A DNA stretch of 17,255 nt from assembly GCA_046728115.1 (NCBI GenBank), contig JBKPDW010000178.1:1-17255 (forward strand). Reading direction: 5' to 3'. This DNA is from CAVSWN01 sp046728115. Lineage in GTDB: Bacteria > Acidobacteriota > Vicinamibacteria > Vicinamibacterales > CAVVIG01. The notes beneath the pieces are model-generated. The model saw only the letters and a program-made list of their open reading frames with translations. It made no database searches and had not been told where the DNA came from. Below are positions 1 to 6,031 of the stretch, piece after piece (position 1 is the stretch's first letter; the number at the start of each line of letters is the position of its first letter). The position numbers and the translations under genes are program-made.

Positions 1-281
1 GTTTAGCTGGCCGTCGGTTATGTACGTCGCCATGCAGAGCTCGACGCGTAGTGTGCACGTACCACCACCGGGCAATTGATTACGGCCGGAGCGAACGGCG
101 CCCCAAACCCATTCGGCCCGTAAAAAATGTACGTATCGTCGGTGAGCAGATACGTTTTCTTCAGCACGAGATCCGGGGGGAATTGCTGTCCCGCCTGCGC
201 GGTGGCGCCCCACAGGCCGACGACGGCGGTCGCCATCGCGATAAAAGCCGCGCGCACCCAAGAGTGTGTTCTGGTAGTCAT
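1..281 (-). pseudogene. Small exported protein, paralog of the next gene; frameshifted and cut by the window edge
   Basis: The start ATG (281-279) has an AAGGAAGG-type ribosome binding site just upstream. The N-terminus is a clear Sec signal peptide (MTTRTHSW, then a hydrophobic stretch ending near ATAQA). The mature start LVLKKTYLLTDD closely resembles LTLKKTYIKTAN in the neighbouring exported protein. In the annotated frame, similarity ends after INCP and the ORF stops at 18-20 (87 aa). If one base is missing near 70-71, the shifted frame reads GGGTCTLRVELCMATYITDG and stays open to base 1. That aligns with the neighbour's VGAGSCVAQVDLSAMFAYLD. I therefore read this as the same family with a one-base deletion, or a sequencing error, continuing beyond the left edge. 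It lies 24 bp downstream of its paralog, probably in one transcript. Function is unknown; the family appears cysteine-containing and extracytoplasmic. Confidence 0.7.
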
Positions 282-305
282 GGTCTCGTCCTTCCTTTGC
301 GTCGC

Positions 306-827
306 TTACGGTTTGAACACCGAAATCGTCACGCTTCGGGCAACGACGATGGCGCTGGGATCGCCGTATGTGGACATCTTGACGGCAATCTCGTGATTGC
401 CCGGCGTGATCGGGAACGCCCACGTAAAGCCCGACGCGGAAGTGAGCTGACCGCCAAGCGTCGATTTGGGCGCCAGTTGCGCGCACCATTGCGGCAAGAC
501 GCCCTGGTGATCGCCGTCGAGATAGACGCAGGCGAACAGCAGATCGTCATCGAGGTAGGCGAACATCGCTGACAGGTCGACCTGCGCCACGCACGATCCT
601 GCACCGACGCAGGAGACGATCGTTGGCGTGAACGCATCGGCCATCCCGAATACTGGATCAAATGGGTGGAGCGGTACGGAGTTGTTCGCGGTCTTGATGT
701 ACGTCTTCTTCAACGTCAGGTTCAGCGCCGCCTGCTCTTGCGGCTGCGCCTGCGCGCTCGCGGGCAGCAGCTGGAACGCGGCGGCCGCGACGACGATGCC
801 AATTGCACGAGCAGCAATTCCTTTCAT
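306..827 (-). CDS. Small exported protein of unknown family (173 aa)
   Basis: I chose the start at 827 rather than the upstream ATG at 845. A strong GAGGAGG site (832-838) sits five bases before it, while 845 has no such site. The protein begins MKGIAARAIG, has a hydrophobic core, and has a likely signal-peptidase site after PASAQA, giving a mature protein of about 145 residues. The mature part holds four cysteines (VSC, GSC, FAC, QWC), which could form two disulfides. The pattern of short hydrophobic strands and the ending ARSVTISVFKP suggest a beta-sandwich, but that is a guess. No family was recognised. It is the first gene of a pair with the frameshifted paralog 24 bp downstream, which argues for tandem duplication. 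Export to periplasm or surface is well supported; function is not. Confidence 0.8.
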   Translation of the reverse strand: MKGIAARAIGIVVAAAAFQLLPASAQAQPQEQAALNLTLKKTYIKTANNSVPLHPFDPVFGMADAFTPTIVSCVGAGSCVAQVDLSAMFAYLDDDLLFACVYLDGDHQGVLPQWCAQLAPKSTLGGQLTSASGFTWAFPITPGNHEIAVKMSTYGDPSAIVVARSVTISVFKP

Positions 828-845
828 GTCAGCCTCCTCAAACAT

Positions 846-901
846 TCACATCTGTGACGCGAGCTCTCGCTCTGCGCCGATCACAGTCCCGTAAAGGACT
901 G
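846..901 (-). promoter_or_regulatory. Three consecutive inverted repeats in the leader of the exported-protein pair
   Basis: On the plus strand the dyads are TCACA-TC-TGTGA (846-857), GCGAG-CT-CTCGC (859-870) and CAGTCC-CGTAAA-GGACTG (884-901). All arms match perfectly. Read on the minus strand they come just before the GAGGAGG ribosome binding site at 832-838, so they may fold in the mRNA leader or be protein-binding sites. The two-base loops of the first two fit DNA operators better than RNA hairpins. The role is inferred only from position. Confidence 0.35.
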
Positions 902-1081
902 CCCCACTGACAACGCCCTCTGCTTTGTTGCCCTCCTTTCCCGGTCGCACCGCGCGTCGAAAGCGCTCGCCCCGCTGACCACGCTGCGAGGGACACGATA
1001 CGGGCGCGCGCGTCGGCTGACACCACACGAAGGCGTAGTGACGTGGAAACAAAACTGCGAGTGAACTATTAATTCAGGTAG

Positions 1082-1315
1082 GAATTTCGAGGTCTGCCTG
1101 CCGGGTTCGTGCTCGGCCTCGCGCTGGGCGCCCTGAGTACTCCGGTGCCGGACCGCGCCATCACGCTGTTGGCGACGATTGGCGCAATCTTCGCGAACTT
1201 GATTCGGATGACCGTGATCCCCCTCGTCACGTCGATGCCGATCGCGAGCATCGGCTCGATGGGCGCGTCACGCGCGCTGCCAACCAGCCAAGGGCGCCAC
1301 CCTTCCTCCTGGTGA
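1082..1315 (+). pseudogene. Remnant of a DAACS-family dicarboxylate/glutamate:cation symporter (N-terminal part)
   Basis: The frame opens after a TAG at 1079-1081 and stops at 1313-1315. It reads GLPAGFVLGLALGAL, then ATIGAIFANLIRMTVIPLV and SMPIASIGSMG. Known DAACS proteins such as GltP/GltT have the same order: a first helix of the form GxxxGxxxG, then IGDIFLRLIKMIVIPIV and VVGVASVGD. The fragment covers only about the first 70 of some 400 residues. It has no good ribosome binding site, and the reading frame loses similarity after SMGASRAL. I read it as a decayed leftover of a lost transporter gene. GTG at 1109 could serve as a start, but a functional product is unlikely. Confidence 0.55.
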
Positions 1316-1406
1316 GGCGTGCGATCCGAGGCACGTTGGGTGCGATGAGGACGTGGCCGTCCCGGCCGCGCATCGGTCTTCAGGTGCCAAGCGTCTCCGC
1401 TGAACG

Positions 1407-3056
1407 CTATGCTGCCTTCCTGATTGCCTTCAGGATGTCCGTCGCAGCCTGGATTCCGGAAAGCGCAGCGCCTTCCATGAAGCCCTGAAACTCGTAAAAA
1501 GAGTTCGTGTGCTCGCCCGCGAAGTAGAGATTGTTAACGGGTTGACCCTCGATCCCGGCAATCGTCGTGAACTGGCCTGGCAAGTAGCACGTGTAGCTGC
1601 CTTGTGTAAACGGATTCGAGGGCCAGTGCTCCAGATGAACGACGAGCTGACCGCCAATCCTGGTGGCCGCGCCAGCGGCACCCGGGTACACGATGTCGAG
1701 ATCGCTCAAGAAGAGCTCTGCCTCGGACTGCGCCGCCAGAGGATTGAGTGTGGCGCCGCGTTCGGCGCCGGAATAGTCGGTGAGAATGGCCTGGTTGGAA
1801 CCTGCACGAGCCGGGTTCGTCTCCCAGGTGGTTTGATGGTGTAACAGGTCCGAGTAAGAGGCGCCCGTACTGCCAAGGCCGACCCACGGACGACCCGTAA
1901 AGCCCACCATCATCTTGGCATTCGTGCCATACCCGAGAAAATCGATCGCGTTCCGTTTCGCCAGCGGCAGGGCCAGGCTCGCGTCCAATTCCACGTCTCG
2001 CAGCACTGTGAACGGAATCGCAAGGACAGCTGCGTCGTGAGTCCTGACGAGCGTCTGGCTTCCGCTCTTGAATGTGAGCTCGATGGCGCCGGCTGGAGTC
2101 CGGCCCACTCGTACGAGCTGCATCCCGAACTGGATCTGGCTTGCGAGATCGTTCGTGAGTCCCTCGACGATTCGATCGTTGCCGTCGAGCACGTGCCACC
2201 GTTCGTCGCTGAACACGCCGAACGGAGTGAATTTCGACCGCCGGTCAGCGTGGATGAACAGGAGAAAGTTGAGACAGCTCTGTTGCGCCGGTGCCAGTCC
2301 GTATTCTGCGATATAGGCCTGGATGATCGCTTCCTTGACGATCGGTCCGGCGACCATGCTCGCACCGTTCTGTCCTTCGAGATAAGCCAGCAAGCTTGTG
2401 TTGTCCAATTGAACATCGATGTCGGTATGCGCGTCAGCCGTCACTCTCCTCGAGAGTCTGCGCAGGTCGATGTGCATGGCTCCGATGAACTCGCGGAACT
2501 GATCGACAACAACAGACTCCGGCCAGTGCTGACCGTTGAAGACGTAGAAGACCTCGCCAGGGAGTTTCGACACGTCCTCGATCGGCAGGTCGAATCGCCG
2601 GGCGTATCCGAGCATCGTCTTGTGAAGGTTGTCGATGAACTCCCCGCCGCGCTCAGCAACCTGCCCGGGAAAGAATCCGCGCAGCGAGAAACAGCGCCCG
2701 CCGGTCCGAACGTCGGCGTCGTACAGCGCGGCGTGAATACCTGCGCCATTGAGTTGATCCGCGCAGGTGAGGCCGGCGAGTCCGGCCCCGACAATGCCCA
2801 CGTTCAAATTCTGACGAATCCGTGGCAGCGCGGCTGCGTGACAGACCGGCGCGGCAATGGAAGCGACCGCCCCCACTGCAGCGGCGCGGCCCATGCTCAC
2901 GAGCCATTCGCGTCGTCCCACTCGCCGAGATGCGGCTCCGAGGTGCTGGGTACGAAGACGCTCGAGCACCTCCACGGTGGAAATGTTGCCTTCGTCACAG
3001 TACCGAGCGATCCGGACGATGCGCGCGAGATCGGCAAACAATGTGGAGCGGCCCAT
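1407..3056 (-). CDS. Flavin monoamine oxidase-like FAD-dependent oxidoreductase with twin-arginine motif
   Basis: The start at 3056 (MGRSTLFADL) has GGGAGG six bases upstream, so I prefer it to the further ATG at 3110; this gives 549 aa. The Rossmann FAD motif GIVGAGLAGLTCADQL lies near residues 87-102, followed by the second FAD contact TGGRCFS near 118-124. The C-terminal motif NLYFAGEHTNSFYEFQGF near 509-526 is typical of the amine oxidase family (Pfam Amino_oxidase). Family members oxidise amines or amino acids with FAD and O2; the substrate cannot be read from the sequence. GRREWLVSMG followed by an alanine-rich hydrophobic stretch (about 47-76) looks like a Tat signal, but it follows about 46 residues of helical leader. 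Export is likely if that motif works. The gene stands alone, with no obvious partner nearby. Confidence 0.88.
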   Translation of the reverse strand: MGRSTLFADLARIVRIARYCDEGNISTVEVLERLRTQHLGAASRRVGRREWLVSMGRAAAVGAVASIAAPVCHAAALPRIRQNLNVGIVGAGLAGLTCADQLNGAGIHAALYDADVRTGGRCFSLRGFFPGQVAERGGEFIDNLHKTMLGYARRFDLPIEDVSKLPGEVFYVFNGQHWPESVVVDQFREFIGAMHIDLRRLSRRVTADAHTDIDVQLDNTSLLAYLEGQNGASMVAGPIVKEAIIQAYIAEYGLAPAQQSCLNFLLFIHADRRSKFTPFGVFSDERWHVLDGNDRIVEGLTNDLASQIQFGMQLVRVGRTPAGAIELTFKSGSQTLVRTHDAAVLAIPFTVLRDVELDASLALPLAKRNAIDFLGYGTNAKMMVGFTGRPWVGLGSTGASYSDLLHHQTTWETNPARAGSNQAILTDYSGAERGATLNPLAAQSEAELFLSDLDIVYPGAAGAATRIGGQLVVHLEHWPSNPFTQGSYTCYLPGQFTTIAGIEGQPVNNLYFAGEHTNSFYEFQGFMEGAALSGIQAATDILKAIRKAA

Positions 3057-3513
3057 AGGAGACCTCCCGAAATCGCATTGTCGAAGAGTACCCGACTGGC
3101 CAAGCGTCATTGTGCCCTAAGCGATCGTGTCGGCCGCTGCGCGCCAGCGTCGAGCAGCTCAGCCGAGGGCCTGACGCTGACGTGGCCTGAGGGCGACAGC
3201 CCACGGCCCTTCAGCGGCGCGAGGCATTCTTTATCAGAAGGCTCGAGAAAGGCGGCCGAATCGGTTACGGGCGAGGTACGGCTCAGATCGCCGTTTACTC
3301 CGTCCACAACCACCGACGCACCGTGAGGAAGAGCGTGAGGAAAAGCAGCACAAACACCATCGCCGCCTCGTGCATCGGCACGATCGCGTTTGCGACGGCG
3401 ACGAACACAACGAAGAGCGACATCCAGACGCCGGCTGACACGATCGCACCGAGCCATCAGGTACGGCGGAAGACGTTCTTTTGAGGCGGACTGTATCATC
3501 TCCGGCGGCAACG
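3057..3513. other. 457-bp interval between divergent genes
   Basis: The interval separates the minus-strand amine oxidase from the plus-strand membrane protein, so promoters for both should lie here. I could not identify them with confidence. The only candidate gene inside is a 48-codon membrane ORF at 3295-3441 on the minus strand. Other long frames on both strands are arginine- and serine-rich, as expected of noncoding GC-rich DNA. Confidence 0.5.
3295..3441 (-). CDS. Possible 48-aa two-helix membrane protein
   Basis: This frame starts at GTG 3441-3439 and ends at TAA 3297-3295. It reads as a small membrane protein: VWMSLFVVFVAVANAIV, a short polar turn PMHEAA, MVFVLLFLTLFLTV, then a basic/aromatic end RRWLWTE. 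Two clean hydrophobic segments with a basic tail are unlike the arginine/serine-rich noise in the overlapping frames. Against it, there is no clear ribosome binding site and a TGA lies 18 bases upstream (3459-3457), so it could be the 3' remnant of a longer gene. No family recognised. Confidence 0.35.
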   Translation of the reverse strand: MSAGVWMSLFVVFVAVANAIVPMHEAAMVFVLLFLTLFLTVRRWLWTE

Positions 3514-3933
3514 ATGGTGCGCGCAGCGATCGCACTCACGATTTGGATCGACGCCGTGGCCGCGCTCGTGCTGTCCGTTCACCACACCGAGGAGTGGTTA
3601 GAGGTCCCGCTGACGTTGGTCGTGCTGTCGCACTACGTGTGGATGCCGCTGCGATGGGCGCTCGTCTTGACGCTCCTGATCCGAACGGTGCGCGCGAATC
3701 CGCTGAGAAGACTCGCAAGGGCGCACATTGCTCAAATCACGCTGGCGATCGTACTCCACGTCGTTTTCGGGTTCTTGTCGCTGATCGGCTGGCTGATGAT
3801 TGTGATCAATACGAGAACGGACGAACATGTCATCGGGCTTGTGTTGCACGTCGCCGTACCGACTGCAGTCGTCGGTATTGTGGCACGACGCACGTTGCGG
3901 CATCGGGGTCAATCAGGGCCGGAACGGATCTGA
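3514..3933 (+). CDS. Four-helix integral membrane protein of unknown function (139 aa)
   Basis: The start at ATG 3514 (MVRAAIALTIW) is chosen over TTG 3481 because the N-terminus then enters directly into a membrane helix; the upstream site is weak. Predicted helices lie near residues 4-22, 43-60, 72-96 and 106-124. The loops carry HHTEEW after helix 1 and a basic stretch RTVRANPLRRLARAH between helices 2 and 3. The positive-inside rule would put that loop and the C-terminal RRTLRHRGQ in the cytoplasm. I do not recognise the family. It converges on the AraC-type regulator, leaving 66 bp between the two stops. Confidence 0.7.
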   Translation: MVRAAIALTIWIDAVAALVLSVHHTEEWLEVPLTLVVLSHYVWMPLRWALVLTLLIRTVRANPLRRLARAHIAQITLAIVLHVVFGFLSLIGWLMIVINTRTDEHVIGLVLHVAVPTAVVGIVARRTLRHRGQSGPERI

Positions 3934-3999
3934 ATGGACCGATGAGTTGCACCACCGATGGGACGAGGGTCCTTCGAACTACCGAGCGGCATGAGATCA

Positions 4000-4785
4000 T
4001 CAATCTCTCAGGTGGAAGTCGCGAGCGGCAAATCCGCGCCGGAGGATCTGGCGCGGCGTGGCTCCCATCATTCGTCGAAACGTGCGAGTGAAGTGCGCCG
4101 CGTCCGAGAAGCCGGCAGCGTACGCGGCGTCAGCGACCGACTGGCCACGTGCAAGCTCGCCGGCGCCGCACTGCAGGCGCAGCCAGAGGACGTACGGACG
4201 CAACGGAACGCCAACAGACGTGGTGAACAGGTGCATGAACCGCGAGGGCGAGAGGCCGACGCTTGCGGCCACGGCATCGAGGGACACCGCCTCGGCTTCG
4301 GCCAGCCTGTTCGGAAGCGCTCGCAGGACGCGCTTGACGCGGTAATCAAGCGACGGCAGTCGACGGTCCCGCAGCAGGGTGTTCGTCACCCAAGGCTCCA
4401 CTCGATCCGCAGTTAACGACACCGGTTCACCGAGCTGCGTTCGCCACTCGGCGATCGTGCCAGGGGCAATCGACGCAACCTCCGATTCCGCACGCCCGGC
4501 CAGCGCCGCGCCGAGCTCGCTTTCCGCGTCCACGAAGGCGATCAGCACGTCGGTATCTGTGGCATCCACTTCGTGCCACGCATCGGGCCCCACGAGCACC
4601 GCGCCGCACGTCGTCCAACGTTGCCGTTGACGCCTGCGGAACCGGAGCCTTCCGTGCAAGGCCATCACGAGCTGAACGCAATGATGGCGATGGAGATCGC
4701 TCCACGAACCGGGGCCCCACAGAAACAGCGCCGCTGGCCACGTAAATGCTGACGCGGCGACGTACTTCGACGCCGGAAGCAGCAT
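4000..4785 (-). CDS. AraC-family transcriptional regulator with N-terminal cupin-like sensor
   Basis: The 261-aa protein has a cupin-like first half (HRHHCVQLVMALHGRLRF near residues 32-49) that probably binds a small ligand. The last 100 residues form the two-helix-turn-helix DNA-binding domain of the AraC family. There, SLDAVAASVGLSPSRFMHLF is the first HTH and SVADAAYAAGFSDAAHFTRTFRRMMGATPRQ the second, with the conserved GFSDxxHFxRxFRRxxGxTP signature. There is no strong ribosome binding site before ATG 4785-4783. Instead, that ATG lies inside a perfect inverted repeat that could be the protein's own operator. The divergent DoxX-like/SnoaL-like pair starts 132 bp away and is a natural target. 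The ligand is unknown. Confidence 0.9.
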   Translation of the reverse strand: MLLPASKYVAASAFTWPAALFLWGPGSWSDLHRHHCVQLVMALHGRLRFRRRQRQRWTTCGAVLVGPDAWHEVDATDTDVLIAFVDAESELGAALAGRAESEVASIAPGTIAEWRTQLGEPVSLTADRVEPWVTNTLLRDRRLPSLDYRVKRVLRALPNRLAEAEAVSLDAVAASVGLSPSRFMHLFTTSVGVPLRPYVLWLRLQCGAGELARGQSVADAAYAAGFSDAAHFTRTFRRMMGATPRQILRRGFAARDFHLRD

Positions 4786-4802
4786 GCGTCATTTTCGCAT
4801 GC
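4782..4802. promoter_or_regulatory. Perfect 7-bp inverted repeat overlapping the AraC-type gene start
   Basis: The arms are GCATGCG (4782-4788) and CGCATGC (4796-4802), with seven bases TCATTTT between. The minus-strand ATG start codon (4785-4783) is inside the left arm. A protein bound here would cover the translation start region and part of the divergent intergenic space. As RNA it could form a hairpin hiding the start. AraC-family sites are more often direct repeats, so the binder could be another regulator. The repeat is plain in the sequence; its function is inferred. Confidence 0.45.
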
Positions 4803-4917
4803 GATGTCGCGGACAGAAGCGATCTTGACGAGGCAGCCAATTCGTTCAAGACCCGCGCGCGTCGACCCGGTACATTCGTGGCGTAGAGAGTGGCATGGAG
4901 AGGAAGGAACCTGAGAG

Positions 4918-5361
4918 ATGGCACCGCTGATCGTGATGTTCGTCGGTTGGGCTGTCGCCCGCTTGCTTGGCTTTACGGGTGTGTGGAGTCGGACGGATTC
5001 GTAGAGTGATGCTCTCCGCTTCGCCCTCTCGGCGATGTTCGTGTTCACGGCTGTTTCGCACTTTCATCCGCGTACACGGCCGGACCTGATCCGAATGGTG
5101 CCAACGAGCCTGCCAGCCGCGCCGCTTCTGGTGACGGCCACCGGCGTGTTTGAATTCCTCGGGGCAATCGGCCTGCTCATACCACAGGCCGCGGCGGCGG
5201 CCGCATGTGCCCTGGCGATTCTGTTGGCGGCGATGTTCCCTGCGAATGTCCACGCGGCTCGAGCTGGGCTGATCGTCGCAGGGCGTCGAGCTACTCCCCT
5301 CGTCTGGCGACTGCCGTTGCAGCTGTTCTGGTTCGCATCACTCTGCTGGGTCGCTCGGTAA
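4918..5361 (+). pseudogene. DoxX-like membrane protein interrupted by one in-frame amber codon
   Basis: The ATG at 4918 follows AGGAAGGA (4901-4908) and begins MAPLIVMFVGWAVARLLGFTGVW. The same frame hits TAG at 5002-5004 after 28 codons, then continues open for 118 codons to TAA at 5359-5361. The downstream part reads ALRFALSAMFVFTAVSHF, then DLIRMVPTSLP and TATGVFEFLGAIGLLIP, the pattern of DoxX-like small four-helix membrane proteins. A second start at ATG 5035 has no ribosome binding site and would lack the first helix. A single base change (for example TGG to TAG) would explain it. It could be a recent nonsense mutation, a sequencing error, or a stop that is suppressed. The downstream SnoaL-like gene is intact and follows after 12 bp. 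DoxX-like proteins have been tied to redox or quinone functions, but the role here is unknown. Confidence 0.75.
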
Positions 5362-5373
5362 GAAAGGAACTAC

Positions 5374-5781
5374 ATGAGTCCGAGCAGCAAAAGAAATGCA
5401 GACGAAGCCGCGATACGCGAGCTGGTTGAGAGGTGGGCGAGGGCGGTGCGCGACAAGAATCTGGAAGGGATTCTTGCCTATCATTCAACAGACATGTTGA
5501 TGTTTGATGTCCCGCCGCCATTGGAATCGAAGGGCATTGAAGCGTATCGGAAGACGTGGGCTTCGTTCTTTGCCTGGTCTGAGGATCCGGCGATCTTTGA
5601 GATCATGGACATGGACATCACTGCGGGCATCGACGTTGCGTTTGTGGCGGCCTTGATGCGATGTGCCGGAGTGGAAAGCGGAGAGCGAATCCAACTTGAA
5701 TTTCGTCTGACCATTGGGTTACAAAAGATCGGCGATCAATGGATGGTCTTGCACGAACATCATTCGATTCCCGCGAGTTGA
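5374..5781 (+). CDS. SnoaL/NTF2-like fold protein (SgcJ/EcaC-type, 135 aa)
   Basis: The ATG at 5374 has AAAGGA six bases upstream, 12 bp after the stop of the DoxX-like gene, so the two are probably one operon. The pattern is that of ketosteroid-isomerase-like proteins. An N-terminal helix pair (AIRELVERWARAVRDKNLEGILAYHSTDMLMFD) is followed by ALESKG-type turns, a helix AYRKTWASFF, and beta strands ending WMVLHEHHSIP. The length of 135 is usual for stand-alone members. Such folds can be enzymes, binding proteins or stress-related accessories. The acidic and histidine residues HSTDM and HEHHS could line the pocket. There is no signal peptide, so it is cytoplasmic. The specific reaction is not readable. 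Confidence 0.8.
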   Translation: MSPSSKRNADEAAIRELVERWARAVRDKNLEGILAYHSTDMLMFDVPPPLESKGIEAYRKTWASFFAWSEDPAIFEIMDMDITAGIDVAFVAALMRCAGVESGERIQLEFRLTIGLQKIGDQWMVLHEHHSIPAS

Positions 5782-6031
5782 ATCACGTATTTCGCAGGCT
5801 CCCGCACAATCGCTGAGTTCGCGCCCGGCTTTGCCTCGCATGTCGTCCGGTTCGAAACTCGGCGAGCCGGCGGTAGACCGCGTGTGAGGTGCTCGGACCG
5901 CCGCCCGTATCGTGGTTCCTCAGGCGCCGTCCTGACCCGACGCGCCACCCGATTGGCTCACGCGCGCGATCTGGACGGAATCGCGAACGCTGGCCGTCAT
6001 AGAGTGGCCGAGACTCGGGCAGTTGGCCGAT
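5782..6031. other. 250-bp convergent intergenic region
   Basis: This lies between the stop of the SnoaL-like gene (plus) and the stop of the ADOP permease (minus). I see no gene. A small dyad GCGGT-AG-ACCGC is present at 5870-5881, without a T-run. Terminators for both sides are expected here, but none is clear. Confidence 0.4.

Larger units (their letters stand above)
828..1406. other. 579-bp interval: structured leader plus decayed symporter fragment
   Basis: No intact gene is seen. The part next to the exported-protein gene (846-901) holds three short perfect dyads. The part from 1082 to 1315 is a symporter remnant. Between 902 and 1078 and between 1316 and 1406 I see only unconvincing short ORFs. 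The promoter of the minus-strand exported-protein pair should lie here, but I could not pick a clear -35/-10 pair. Confidence 0.6.

Noticed and set aside
51..572. 173-codon plus-strand frame opposite the exported-protein genes
   Set aside because: Arginine-rich, no ribosome binding site, and fully antisense to two genes with signal peptides and good start sites.
846..857. CRP-like site TCACA-TC-TGTGA
   Set aside because: Half-sites are in the reverse order and spacing to the CRP consensus TGTGA-N6-TCACA, so it is kept only as a dyad.
2037..3326. 429-codon plus-strand frame opposite the amine oxidase
   Set aside because: Long only because GC-rich coding DNA leaves an open antisense frame; the opposite strand carries clear FAD motifs.
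3107..3535. 142-codon minus-strand frame in the gap before the four-helix membrane protein
   Set aside because: Low-complexity arginine-rich product, no ribosome binding site, overlaps the better-looking small membrane frame at 3295-3441.
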